From an uncultured bacterium (GTDB taxonomy: Bacteria; Bacillota; Clostridia; Lachnospirales; Lachnospiraceae): DNA of 37,103 nucleotides. The DNA lies in contig CAJMQE010000035.1 in assembly GCA_905215405.1 (NCBI GenBank), forward strand, positions 1 through 37,103. Direction: 5' to 3'. Made by a program: the position numbers and the translations under genes. Below are positions 23,380 to 31,167 of this stretch, piece by piece; the stretch's first letter is position 1; each line of letters starts with the position of its first letter. The notes under the pieces are model-generated. The model made no database searches. It saw only the letters and a program-made list of their open reading frames with translations, and was not told the DNA's origin.

Positions 23380-24543
23380 TCAGGCTTTGATTGCCCATCT
23401 CATCTTGGTACATTTTGCACGACTGTTTCTTACGCATTCCTGCGCAGACGGACGAATGACATCCTGTGCGATCTCGCTATACAGACCTTCTTTATAATAC
23501 TGTTTAAATGATTTCTTAACCAGTCTGTCTTCTCCTGAGTGGAATGTCAGAATTGCCACACGGCCGCCCTTAGCAAGAATATGAGGCAGTTTATCAAGGA
23601 ATTGATAAAGTACTTCGAACTCATTGTTCACATCGATTCTTAATGCCTGAAATGTTCTTGCAGATGACTTTTTGATTGCTTCTTTGCGCTCTTCTGCCGG
23701 TACAAATGCAAGTGCATTACCAATTGTCTCATGTAATTTCTGTGTTGTATCAATTGCTCTGCCACGTTTGAACTCAGTAACGATTGCATGGGCGATCTGT
23801 TCTGCATAAGGTTCATCTGAATTTTCGATCAACATGCCCTGTAACTCTTCTTTTGAAATATTTTTCAAACGCTCAGCTGCTGAAATCCCCTTTTCCGGAT
23901 TCAGTCTGAGATCCAGAGGACCGTCGTTCTTGTATGAAAATCCTCTTTCCGGATTATCGATCTGCATAGAAGATACACCAAGATCCGCCAGTACAAAATC
24001 AAATGGTCCCACTTCTTCGGCCAATTGGTCAACATTTGCAAAATTCAGATGACGAATTGTCAGAATATCCTCTCCATAGCCCATGTCTGCCAGACGAGCC
24101 TTCGTCTTCTCTATTTCAATTGGATCCACATCCAGTGCATATAAATGTCCCTGTGACTGCAGACATTTCAGCATATGGGAGGAATGTCCACCATAGCCAA
24201 GTGTGGCATCAAGCCCCTTCTGGCCTGGCTGTATCTGAAGGAAATCCAGTATTTCCTGTACACATATAGAAATATGCATACCAGCCGGTGTACTTCCCTT
24301 CTGAATGACTCTTTCTACAGTATCCGCATATTTCTGTGGATTGAGTTCCTTATATTTTTCTTTATAATTCTTAGGATATGATCCTTTATAACGTACACGT
24401 CTCTTATGAGGCTTGTCCTCAGTATGCACAGCCGCATCCTTTTTCTCCTGATTCATACTTCCATCCTGTCCTTTATCCGCTATATTCATTGCTTTTTTAT
24501 TTTCCACTTCGTTCATTTTTTGTTCCTCTTGATTCATTTCCAT
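23380..24543 (-). CDS. rsmH: 16S rRNA (cytosine1402-N4)-methyltransferase RsmH with N-terminal extension
   Basis: 387 residues. Methylates N4 of C1402 in 16S rRNA using SAM. The core (about 75-387) has GLDATLGYGGHSSHML (SAM motif I), ALDVDPIEI, FADLGVSSMQ-like FVLADLGVSSMQIDNPERGFSY, LRLNPEKG and GGRVAILTFHSGEDRLVK. Compared with ordinary RsmH (about 310 residues) there is an extra N-terminal segment of about 75 residues: a charged stretch, then KRRVRYKGSYPKNYKEKYKEL. It stands alone, without the usual mraZ, ftsL and PBP neighbours of the dcw cluster, so it may be a second copy. AGAGG lies 6 bases from the start. Confidence 0.93.
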   Translation of the reverse strand: MEMNQEEQKMNEVENKKAMNIADKGQDGSMNQEKKDAAVHTEDKPHKRRVRYKGSYPKNYKEKYKELNPQKYADTVERVIQKGSTPAGMHISICVQEILDFLQIQPGQKGLDATLGYGGHSSHMLKCLQSQGHLYALDVDPIEIEKTKARLADMGYGEDILTIRHLNFANVDQLAEEVGPFDFVLADLGVSSMQIDNPERGFSYKNDGPLDLRLNPEKGISAAERLKNISKEELQGMLIENSDEPYAEQIAHAIVTEFKRGRAIDTTQKLHETIGNALAFVPAEERKEAIKKSSARTFQALRIDVNNEFEVLYQFLDKLPHILAKGGRVAILTFHSGEDRLVKKSFKQYYKEGLYSEIAQDVIRPSAQECVRNSRAKCTKMRWAIKA

Positions 24544-24582
24544 GTAATACCTCTTTAATCCTGTTCTTTTCCGTTATTTTTC

Positions 24583-24588
24583 ATTATA
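24583..24588 (-). promoter_or_regulatory. Probable -10 of rsmH
   Basis: Minus-strand TATAAT 40 bases upstream of the start codon; the -35 is weak. Confidence 0.5.
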
Positions 24589-24657
24589 ACATCAAACTGC
24601 ACATTTATACTACGTGGAATCGTAAATAAATGCAGGAAATGTGGTTAAAATACTAGC

Positions 24658-25455
24658 ATGAAAAGACAATCTACCAATCAAGACAATTTAAATTCCATAG
24701 AACGGCCCTCATTCATTCAAAAAATTGCTGCCATTCGCATTTCCAACCTGCCTCTGGAAACATTCGTTTTCATGTTCTTTTTGACTTCCTTTGCAGGCTG
24801 GTGTTGGGAAGTGGCTCTTTTTCTCATACAGGAAGGAGATTTCTGTAATCGGGGCTTCCTGCATGGTCCTTGGCTTCCAGTCTATGGATGCGGTGCTATT
24901 TTTATTTTTCTCGTCCTACATCGGCACCGAAAAAATCCATTTTATGTGTTCTTTGCCAGCCTGACCATCGGTACTGTTGTTGAATATCTCATCGGCTGGA
25001 TTCTGGAACATTTTTATCACACACGGTACTGGGATTACCGTACTTACTTCTGTAATCTGAATGGCTATGTATGTTTGCTTTCTGCTACGCTTTTCGGGCT
25101 TGCCGGTTTTTTCTGGGTCTGCATTGTAGCACAACGTAGTGCTGACATATGGAAAAAAGTACCCTCAGTTGTACGAAGATGGATCCTCGCAATTCTGACG
25201 GTACTTTTTCTCATAGATATTACTTATTCCTGTTTTCGTCCTAACAATGGCGACAATGTCAATAGTCCGGCCCAGGCTTTTCCGATTCAGTACGCTATAC
25301 AACAAACAACTCCACCACAAAAACAGCCAGGCAGGCAGCACATGCGACCGTCATCAGCCCTTTTTTGCGAAATGCCAAAAATCCAGCGACCACAAGCCCT
25401 GCTATTGCACTCCACAGACTACGGGTTGCATAAAGGATTGCTGGAAATGTCATAG
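24658..25455 (+). CDS. Putative ABC transporter permease of the CmpB-type (PF06541-like) membrane family
   Basis: 265 residues. Helices at about 34-56, 78-98, 105-125, 140-160 and 176-195. Family features: WCWEVALFL, NRGFLHGPWLPVYGCGAIFIF and YLIGWILEHFYHTRYWDYR. Despite the database name no transport role is proven for this family. Conserved sequence ends near residue 205 (RPNNGDN). The last 60 residues (Gln/Pro/His-rich) are read from the strand opposite azlD and look like run-on after loss of the normal stop. No ribosome binding site lies close to the ATG; a TAAAAT box 8 bases before it may mean a leaderless message. Confidence 0.8.
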   Translation: MKRQSTNQDNLNSIERPSFIQKIAAIRISNLPLETFVFMFFLTSFAGWCWEVALFLIQEGDFCNRGFLHGPWLPVYGCGAIFIFLVLHRHRKNPFYVFFASLTIGTVVEYLIGWILEHFYHTRYWDYRTYFCNLNGYVCLLSATLFGLAGFFWVCIVAQRSADIWKKVPSVVRRWILAILTVLFLIDITYSCFRPNNGDNVNSPAQAFPIQYAIQQTTPPQKQPGRQHMRPSSALFCEMPKIQRPQALLLHSTDYGLHKGLLEMS

Positions 25456-25594
25456 CTGTCAGGCATGCATAAGGCACGTAATATAGAAAAGAACACATGA
25501 ATGGGTTCTCAATTTTTTTCTGAAATACTGTAAGCGGGATGGCTCTGATCAGATAGGTCACCAGAGCCATCACTGCGATATATACATAAATCAT
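25295..25594 (-). CDS. azlD: AzlD family branched-chain amino acid export subunit
   Basis: 99 residues from the ATG at 25594, which overlaps the azlC stop (ATGA) with AAGGAG 10 bases upstream. Three to four membrane helices, the RAIPLTVFQKKI segment (about 17-28) and FLYYVPYACLTAMTFPAI are typical of AzlD. It pairs with AzlC to export branched-chain amino acids such as leucine or valine. The 3' half overlaps the tail of the convergent permease frame by 161 bases. Confidence 0.92.
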   Translation of the reverse strand: MIYVYIAVMALVTYLIRAIPLTVFQKKIENPFMCSFLYYVPYACLTAMTFPAILYATRSLWSAIAGLVVAGFLAFRKKGLMTVACAACLAVFVVELFVV

Positions 25595-26370
25595 TCCTGC
25601 ATTTCTCCTTCCCATTTCGTCTCATTTTCTGATTCCGTCTGTAATTTCTGTGTCTCAGCCACTTTATCTTCCTCTACGATTTCCTCTTTTACCGGGAAAA
25701 ATGCAGCTCCCAGCGCTGACGCACCGACTGTACAGATAATAATTGCAATGCCTGCTGATACCTTCGAAAATGCGGGTACATAGTACAGAACGCTGCTCAT
25801 CAGCAGTGCTATCAGGGTCACGATCATAACAGGTCTTGATTTTTCTGCGACGGGCACCACAATGGCAATGAACATTCCATATAATGCAACGCTTAGTGCA
25901 CTGCTCAATGACACTGGCAAAAGATCACAGGCCAGTGCACCTGCTGCAGTTCCTGCACTCCATCCCAGAAGTGGTAACAATTCCAATCCGACCATATAGC
26001 GCAAGGTCAGTTCTTTTCCATGTGAGACAGCCACTGCAAATATTTCATCTGTATTCCCAAAAGCCATGATCAGACGCTGCCAGATCTTAACATCCGGTGC
26101 CAATTTCTGTGACAGTGACAGGCTCATTAACGCATATCGCAAATTGATGATCAACTGCGTCAGAATCATTTCCAGAATGGTTCCTCCTGCCAGCATGATT
26201 TTAAGACCTGCAAATTGTCCTGCACTGGTCAGATTTGTAAAACTGGTCAGAACTGCCTGAAATACACTCAGACCTCCGCTGAGCGCAAGTATTCCAAAGC
26301 TGAAACTTACAGAAAAATATCCTGCGGCAATTGGTATACTATCCTTTATTCCCTGTTTAAACTCACTCAT
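25591..26370 (-). CDS. azlC: AzlC family branched-chain amino acid exporter
   Basis: 259 residues, with five to six membrane helices. Family motifs: FKQGIKDSIPIAAGYFSVSFSFGILA (N-terminus) and the NLTSAGQFAG loop, then LRYALMSLSLSQKL and FGNTDEIFAVA. The C-terminus has a charged tail of about 30 residues (EEIVEEDKVAETQ...). With AzlD it forms a branched-chain amino acid exporter. A LysR regulator is divergent, as often seen for azlCD. AAAAGGATAGGGAA precedes the start. Confidence 0.93.
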   Translation of the reverse strand: MSEFKQGIKDSIPIAAGYFSVSFSFGILALSGGLSVFQAVLTSFTNLTSAGQFAGLKIMLAGGTILEMILTQLIINLRYALMSLSLSQKLAPDVKIWQRLIMAFGNTDEIFAVAVSHGKELTLRYMVGLELLPLLGWSAGTAAGALACDLLPVSLSSALSVALYGMFIAIVVPVAEKSRPVMIVTLIALLMSSVLYYVPAFSKVSAGIAIIICTVGASALGAAFFPVKEEIVEEDKVAETQKLQTESENETKWEGEMQE

Positions 26371-26433
26371 TTCCCTATCCTTTTCTCTTTGCTTTTTCTC
26401 TCTCGACCTTTATTTTCCAATTATTCATTTTAC

Positions 26434-26446
26434 TACAATCCTTGTA
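26434..26446. promoter_or_regulatory. Candidate LysR-type operator TACAATCCTTGTA
   Basis: Perfect 5-bp inverted repeat with a 3-base centre between azlC and the lysR gene; a second repeat ATTAG/CTAAT lies closer to the lysR start. Confidence 0.45.
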
Positions 26447-26536
26447 ATTAGAAAAACGAATAATTATAATAGTATTATTAGAATTACTAATGTACAATTC
26501 CATGCAATAAATTTCCTATCATACAGGAGGACTCCC

Positions 26537-27400
26537 ATGAACCGCTATGAAGTATTTATGAAAGTAATCGAATCTGGCAGTTTTACAAGAGCTGCAAGAG
26601 AACTGCATTATACACAGGGTGCTGTCAGCCAGATGATCCATACACTGGAAGAAGAATTGCAGACAACACTGATTGCCCGTAGCAAAAACGGCAATACACT
26701 GACTCCTGATGGAGCCGAATATCTTCCTTATATAAAACAGGTCGCACTCGCAACTCAAAATCTGAGAAAGAAACAGAGTGAAGTGACCGGACTAGAAAAT
26801 GCAGTCATTCGTATTGGCACCTATGCAAGTATCAGCCGTACCCGCCTTCCTGAATGGATGCATAGCTTTAAGCAGCAACACCCAGGTGTCCGTTTTGAAA
26901 TCCAACAGGGAGATTACAGTATGAACCATGACTGGATTGAAGAAGGCGTGACTGACTTTGGCTTCGTATGTGCTGAAGCAGTCGGCAATTCCAGTCTCCA
27001 GCAGATTCCTCTCTGGAAAGATGAAATGCGTGCCGTACTCCCCCTTCACCACCCACTTGCCCGCATGAAGACCGTTCCACTTGAAAAACTGGTCTGCGAA
27101 CCGTTCATACTTTTGGGCGAAGGCAAACATAGCCTGCCAATGGAATATTTTGAGCAGCACAACTACCATCCTCAGATTTCATATCGTATTGATGATGATT
27201 ATACCATTATGTCCATGGTCGGACAGAACCTTGGTGTAGCCGTCCTCTATAGCCCTGTCCTTCAAAATTGTCCAACCGATCTTGCAATTCGTCCCATTAC
27301 TCCCGCCATCAGCCGAACGGTGACCATTGCCTATCGTGATGCTGCCATCCTTCCCGTCGCAGCCAGACAATTCATTGACTATATCCTGTCAACCGTATAA
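26537..27400 (+). CDS. LysR family transcriptional regulator
   Basis: 287 residues. The N-terminal HTH reads YEVFMKVIESGSFTRAARELHYTQGAVSQMIHTLEEEL (about 4-41), textbook LysR. The substrate-binding domain (about 95-287) follows, with VRFEIQQGDY and DFGFVCAEA. Divergence from azlCD suggests control of branched-chain amino acid export with an amino-acid-like ligand. AGGAGGACTCCC precedes the start. It ends at a bidirectional terminator. Confidence 0.93.
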   Translation: MNRYEVFMKVIESGSFTRAARELHYTQGAVSQMIHTLEEELQTTLIARSKNGNTLTPDGAEYLPYIKQVALATQNLRKKQSEVTGLENAVIRIGTYASISRTRLPEWMHSFKQQHPGVRFEIQQGDYSMNHDWIEEGVTDFGFVCAEAVGNSSLQQIPLWKDEMRAVLPLHHPLARMKTVPLEKLVCEPFILLGEGKHSLPMEYFEQHNYHPQISYRIDDDYTIMSMVGQNLGVAVLYSPVLQNCPTDLAIRPITPAISRTVTIAYRDAAILPVAARQFIDYILSTV

Positions 27401-27407
27401 TTCAGGT

Positions 27408-27468
27408 AACAAAAAAGACCTTCACACATACAGGAATCCATTTCCTGTGCTGTATGAAAGTCTTTTTC
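27408..27468. terminator. Bidirectional intrinsic terminator
   Basis: AAAAAGACCTTCA...TGAAAGTCTTTTT, with an inner CAGGAA/TTCCTG stem (around 27431-27446). T-runs occur on both strands, so it can end the lysR message on plus and the LRR surface-protein message on minus. Confidence 0.82.
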
Positions 27469-27660
27469 CAACTAAAAATAAATCTATTATTTACACAATC
27501 TTTTAAGCACACGCTTACTCATAAATGATAAGGTCCATGATCCTGTTACCTGGATCATTTACTCTTTTTCTATACTTGTTACATACTTTCTTATGGATCA
27601 TACTTGCTATCCAGTCGCTGTTACTTTTCGGTTAGATCAAGATGCATACTCTTTTCACAT

Positions 27661-29508
27661 CTATCTCTCACTACTTTTTTTACGCTTGCTTATCGCAAGG
27701 CTACCAGCTACGAGTGCCATTCCCATTGCTGCTATAGGAAGCATTGCATTAGAACGATCTCCTGTCTTTGGAGTCTGATCTGAATTTACTGCAACAACTT
27801 CTTCCTGTGTTGTCTGCTGCGCTGTTTCTACAACTGTTGTTTCTTCTACTGTAGTTTCCACAACTGTTGCTTTCTGTGTCTCAGCAGCTTTTTCCTGTGT
27901 AGCAGTTTCGGTTGACTTTGTTGCTGGCTGTGTTGGTTTTGTTTCAGGTACCGTTGGCTGTGTTTCTGGCACGGTTGGCTGTGTTTCTGGTACCGTTGGC
28001 TGTGTCTCTGGCACGGTTGGCTGTGTTTCAGGTACTGTTGGCTGTGTCTCTGGCACGGTTGGCTGTGTTTCTGGCACCGTTGGCTGTGTCTCAGGTACGG
28101 TTGGTTGTGTTTCAGGTACTGTTGGCTGTGTCTCTGGCTGTTCCTTCTTATTGACATTCACAACGATTGGATCAGATTCAACTGTCATATAAGGACTTGT
28201 TACAACCAGTTTATAGGTACCAGCATCTGAAAGTGCTGCTTTTGCAATTTCAAGTGTTCTGTCTGTATACTGAGATAATGCCTGACCATCTTTGTACCAC
28301 TGATATTCTGTCTCACTCGTAGTACCTGATACAGTAGCTGAAAGTTTTAAAAGATCTCCTTCTGTGAACGTCTTATCTTCTGACTGACTGTTAATTGCAA
28401 TTCCATTACTAACTTTTGCAGGGGAACTGAGTGTAAATCTACAGACAATTTCACCACCACCTAAAGGTTTCAAGTTAAATTCAAATTTAGCAGTATTATC
28501 ATAGTTTCCTACGCCATTCATATAGAATGTGATCTCATGTCTCTCTGCATCATAAGAATACTGGTCTGATGCAACTGGAGCAATATAATTTCCATCCTGA
28601 TCTCTTACCTGGTTATCAACTGTGATACTATTTCCACCCTCGTTATAAAGCATGTAAAGTCCACCATATGTGTAGCCATTACTTCTTGGAAACGTATCAT
28701 CTGTTTCTGCCCAACGAACATCATCACTTGTAAGATATGGCATATTGGCCATAAAAGCAAAATCTGTTACCGATGTACTACCAATTCCAAGTATTTTCAG
28801 ATTTGTCAGCTGTGCCAATACTTCTGTATCTTTATTATCGATTCTTGTTCCATGAAGATTCAGCGTTGTCAGCTTATCTTTATGACTTAAAAGGAAATTT
28901 ATATCTGAGATATCACTCAAACCCAGATTCAGATATTCAAGATTTGGCAGAGAATCCAAAACTGCAGTTCTGCTGTCATTCATGTTATCGAACTGAAGCT
29001 TCAGTTCTTTTAACTGTGGAAGTGTCTTTAAGGTATTCATGTACTCTGTTTCATTCGAATCTGTAATTGCGACCTTTTCAAGATCAAGGCTTTCCAGATT
29101 TGTATGATTTTTTAAAGGTGTAATATCTGTAACCTTGGCACTGTCACAGAGACTCAGATCCCTCAGGTTCATCAGATTTGTAAGTGGTGCAATACTTGTT
29201 AAGTTCGGTGTTCTCAGTTCCATCTGAGTACAATTCGTCATATACTCTGCACCTGTGATGTTCTGAATGTCACTGGTATAAATATTAAATGATGTGATAC
29301 TTGCCATCTCATCTTCTGTAACATCATGTGTTGGATCATCTGTTCTGCCTAAGTTTGCATTGATTTTAGCTTTAAAGGCCTGATCCGGTATATTTACAAT
29401 ATCTGATCCGCCAGCCTTCGCCTCGATCATGTTGTTCATCATTAGTCCAGACGCGATCATTGTTATCCCAAGCAATGATGCTGTCAAAACACGTAAGTAT
29501 TTCTTCAA
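27661..29508 (-). CDS. LRR/Ig-like cell-surface protein with PETQPTV stalk and PKTGD sorting signal
   Basis: 615 residues. Signal peptide (MKKYLRVLTA, hydrophobic to about residue 30, AKA cleavage region); internalin-like leucine-rich repeats (about 70-270, with LTNLMNLRDLSL and LPNLEYLNLGLS); an Ig-like domain (about 375-455, EYQWYKDGQ and AGTYKLVVTS); nine PETQPTV repeats plus one degenerate; a Thr/Glu-rich stretch; TPKTGD (579-584), hydrophobic helix and KRKK tail, a non-LPxTG sortase signal. The start is TTG at 29508, overlapping the TGA of an upstream mini-ORF. Probably wall-anchored adhesion or sensing of host or dietary glycans; ligand unknown. Confidence 0.9.
   Translation of the reverse strand: MKKYLRVLTASLLGITMIASGLMMNNMIEAKAGGSDIVNIPDQAFKAKINANLGRTDDPTHDVTEDEMASITSFNIYTSDIQNITGAEYMTNCTQMELRTPNLTSIAPLTNLMNLRDLSLCDSAKVTDITPLKNHTNLESLDLEKVAITDSNETEYMNTLKTLPQLKELKLQFDNMNDSRTAVLDSLPNLEYLNLGLSDISDINFLLSHKDKLTTLNLHGTRIDNKDTEVLAQLTNLKILGIGSTSVTDFAFMANMPYLTSDDVRWAETDDTFPRSNGYTYGGLYMLYNEGGNSITVDNQVRDQDGNYIAPVASDQYSYDAERHEITFYMNGVGNYDNTAKFEFNLKPLGGGEIVCRFTLSSPAKVSNGIAINSQSEDKTFTEGDLLKLSATVSGTTSETEYQWYKDGQALSQYTDRTLEIAKAALSDAGTYKLVVTSPYMTVESDPIVVNVNKKEQPETQPTVPETQPTVPETQPTVPETQPTVPETQPTVPETQPTVPETQPTVPETQPTVPETQPTVPETKPTQPATKSTETATQEKAAETQKATVVETTVEETTVVETAQQTTQEEVVAVNSDQTPKTGDRSNAMLPIAAMGMALVAGSLAISKRKKSSER
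27944..28140. repeat. 21-bp coding tandem repeat (PETQPTV x9)
   Basis: Nine near-identical 21-base units with third-position changes (GGTACC, GGCACG and GGTACT variants), encoding the stalk of the LRR protein. A slippage-prone length polymorphism is expected. Confidence 0.9.
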
Positions 29509-29575
29509 TCTCCAGACGCGATCATTGTTATCCCAAGCAATGATGCTGTCAAAACACGTAAAAATTTCTTCAATC
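29446..29575. repeat. 65-bp tandem duplication over the LRR gene start
   Basis: Copies 29446-29510 and 29511-29575 differ at two adjacent bases (GT versus AA). 65 is not a multiple of 3, so both copies cannot be in one frame. Confidence 0.92.
29505..29573 (-). CDS. 22-residue duplicated signal-peptide mini-ORF
   Basis: TTG start at 29573 with a perfect AGGAGG 7 bases upstream, encoding MKKFLRVLTASLLGITMIASGD and stopping at TGA (29505-29507). That stop overlaps the TTG start of the LRR gene (TTGA). It is the 5' end of the LRR gene duplicated. The second start has only GGAG one base before its TTG, so expression of the LRR protein probably depends on coupling to this mini-ORF, or is low until one copy is lost. 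Confidence 0.65.
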   Translation of the reverse strand: MKKFLRVLTASLLGITMIASGD

Positions 29576-29618
29576 TCCTACCTCCTGCGTTATACGCAAA
29601 AACCTCATAAATATGAAT

Positions 29619-29650
29619 ACAGTTTATAGTAACCGCTTGCCATAAACTGT
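29619..29650 (-). promoter_or_regulatory. Leader hairpin of the LRR gene
   Basis: ACAGTTTAT/ATAAACTGT 9-bp stem in the 5' leader of the LRR message. No known riboswitch consensus is seen. Confidence 0.45.
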
Positions 29651-29703
29651 ACTTTTTTGTATGCGAAGTTACCGCAAATCGCATCTCCCGCAATGCAATC
29701 ACG

Positions 29704-29732
29704 ATTATAGCATTCAAAAATATGGGTTATAA
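29704..29732 (-). promoter_or_regulatory. Promoter of the LRR surface-protein gene
   Basis: Minus-strand extended TGCTATAAT (-10 at 29704-29709), 17-base spacer and a poor -35 TTATAA (29727-29732). Gives a leader of about 120 bases. Confidence 0.6.
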
Positions 29733-29755
29733 ATAGGAAATAAGAGTTAGAAGAA

Positions 29756-30841
29756 CTAGTCTTGTAGTCTTAATGCCATATAAATCATGACTGCGTCCTG
29801 AAATTTCCTCGGATTTAGTCCTGTTTTCTCATATATTTTATTCAGTCTGTATTGAATTGTATTCTTATGCTGATACAATTTCTCACAGGTATGAGCCAGT
29901 GACATTTCCTCTCCATAATAAGTTGTCAGCAGTTCCACTTCCTCAGCTGATAATTTACTGATCGTCTTTTTCAGAAATTCATTCTTTGCTGCCCCCTCTA
30001 TTGAGCCGAGCACGATCTCCAATGTCAGATCGTCATAAAGTGCCAGATTATCCGCACTGGTCTTAAGACTTTTCATTGCCATGACGGAAGATTTATAAGA
30101 TTCATCTAGCTGATAGACCAGACAGCTCTTGCCTACTGCTACTTTAAGCAGTTCCCTGTGGTCCTCTGCAAATTTTCTGATGATGTAATTACAATCCTGA
30201 AAATGAGCTGACTCAATAACCGCAAAATATTCATTGGGATAGTTATAGGTATACAGACGTATTTTGGCGATACTGAACATCTGCTCGATCTTTTGCTCCA
30301 TCATTGAAATATTTTTTACATTATATCTGGAGTTCAATCGAATTAAAATAAACCTTTTTTCAGTTTTAAAAGGAATTTGCAGTTCTGAAAATACTTCACG
30401 TGTGTAATCATAATTAATATTATTTCTAGTCACGAGCGAATGAATGATATAATGTTTCTTTTCACTCTGGGTCCTGCTGAATGTATTTAGTTCCCATTCT
30501 CTGATCAGAATTTTTGTAATACGCTGTGCCAGATAAGCATACTTTTTGACATCCTGCGGATCCCCTGTAATTCCTATTACTGCGACCATATCATTATTAT
30601 GGTAGACCGGAAGATTTACCCCTTTTTGCGTGCCTGTAAAACTGTTATTTTCGGAAACTTCAATCATGGTACCGGTCTGTGCCGCTTGAAATCCAATTTC
30701 ATGAAATGTTCCGATTCGATTTTCATCCGTACTTGCATAGATCATTCCGGATGCATCAATAAAATTTACATTCTGCCCGCACACATCCTTCACTGTGTTC
30801 ACGATCTGCTGTGCAAGCATTTTATCTATGTGCATTTGCAT
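29756..30841 (-). CDS. cdaR: CdaR/sugar-diacid family transcriptional regulator
   Basis: 361 residues from the ATG at 30841, chosen because AGGAGG (30850-30855) is 8 bases upstream; ATGs at 30847 and 30886 fit less well. N-terminal sugar-diacid-recognition domain (1-140; DKMLAQQIVNTVKDVCGQNVNFIDASGMIYAS, RIGTFHEIG), a middle region and a PucR-type HTH at the C-terminus (LAHTCEKLYQHKNTIQYRLNKIYEKTGL). E. coli CdaR activates glucarate, galactarate and glycerate genes. Here it is divergent from glycerate kinase and a GntP permease, so it probably senses glycerate and controls them. Confidence 0.93.
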   Translation of the reverse strand: MQMHIDKMLAQQIVNTVKDVCGQNVNFIDASGMIYASTDENRIGTFHEIGFQAAQTGTMIEVSENNSFTGTQKGVNLPVYHNNDMVAVIGITGDPQDVKKYAYLAQRITKILIREWELNTFSRTQSEKKHYIIHSLVTRNNINYDYTREVFSELQIPFKTEKRFILIRLNSRYNVKNISMMEQKIEQMFSIAKIRLYTYNYPNEYFAVIESAHFQDCNYIIRKFAEDHRELLKVAVGKSCLVYQLDESYKSSVMAMKSLKTSADNLALYDDLTLEIVLGSIEGAAKNEFLKKTISKLSAEEVELLTTYYGEEMSLAHTCEKLYQHKNTIQYRLNKIYEKTGLNPRKFQDAVMIYMALRLQD

Positions 30842-30997
30842 ATCCATTACCTCCTGTCGTACGTCCTGTGTATGCCTTATATTCAATCATTTTCCCTGAC
30901 GCTTCTTTCCCATTCTCTGTGTTTTTCGATGTAAATATACTTGGTGCATCAGTTTATTCTTTTTCGACATCTTTTTATCATTATACTATATAGTAAT

Positions 30998-31103
30998 TGT
31001 TATGTGTACCATATAATAATATAATTTAGTATTTTTATTGTTATCTATAACATTTTCAATCACAGTACAATCTGTTATATTGTATTTAAAGAAATACATA
31101 ACA
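30998..31103. promoter_or_regulatory. Cluster of TGTTAT/ATAACA motifs, candidate CdaR sites
   Basis: TGTTAT at 30998-31003 and 31073-31078, the perfect palindrome TGTTATCTATAACA at 31039-31052 and ATAACA at 31098-31103, all in the AT-rich divergent region. Confidence 0.5.
31053..31081 (+). promoter_or_regulatory. Promoter of the glycerate kinase operon
   Basis: TTTTCA (31053-31058), 17-base spacer and extended TGTTATATT (-10 TATATT 31076-31081). The motif cluster overlaps both hexamers. Confidence 0.55.
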
Positions 31104-31167
31104 ACTTTACGAGACATCAAAAAATAATTAATAATACACTGTTTCTTAATTTAAAGGAGGAATACAT

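Noticed and set aside
27537..27558. ATGATCC/GGATCAT hairpin as terminator of the LRR gene
   Set aside because: No T tract follows on the minus strand; the bidirectional terminator at 27408-27468 is better.
27846..28157. Overlapping ORFs in the PETQPTV repeat region on both strands
   Set aside because: Products of the 21-bp repeat in other frames; the LRR protein frame explains the region.
29505..29717. 70-codon minus ORF beginning MNAIIVIAL
   Set aside because: It reads through the promoter and leader of the LRR gene; only its last 22 codons, with their own ribosome binding site and TTG, are likely translated.
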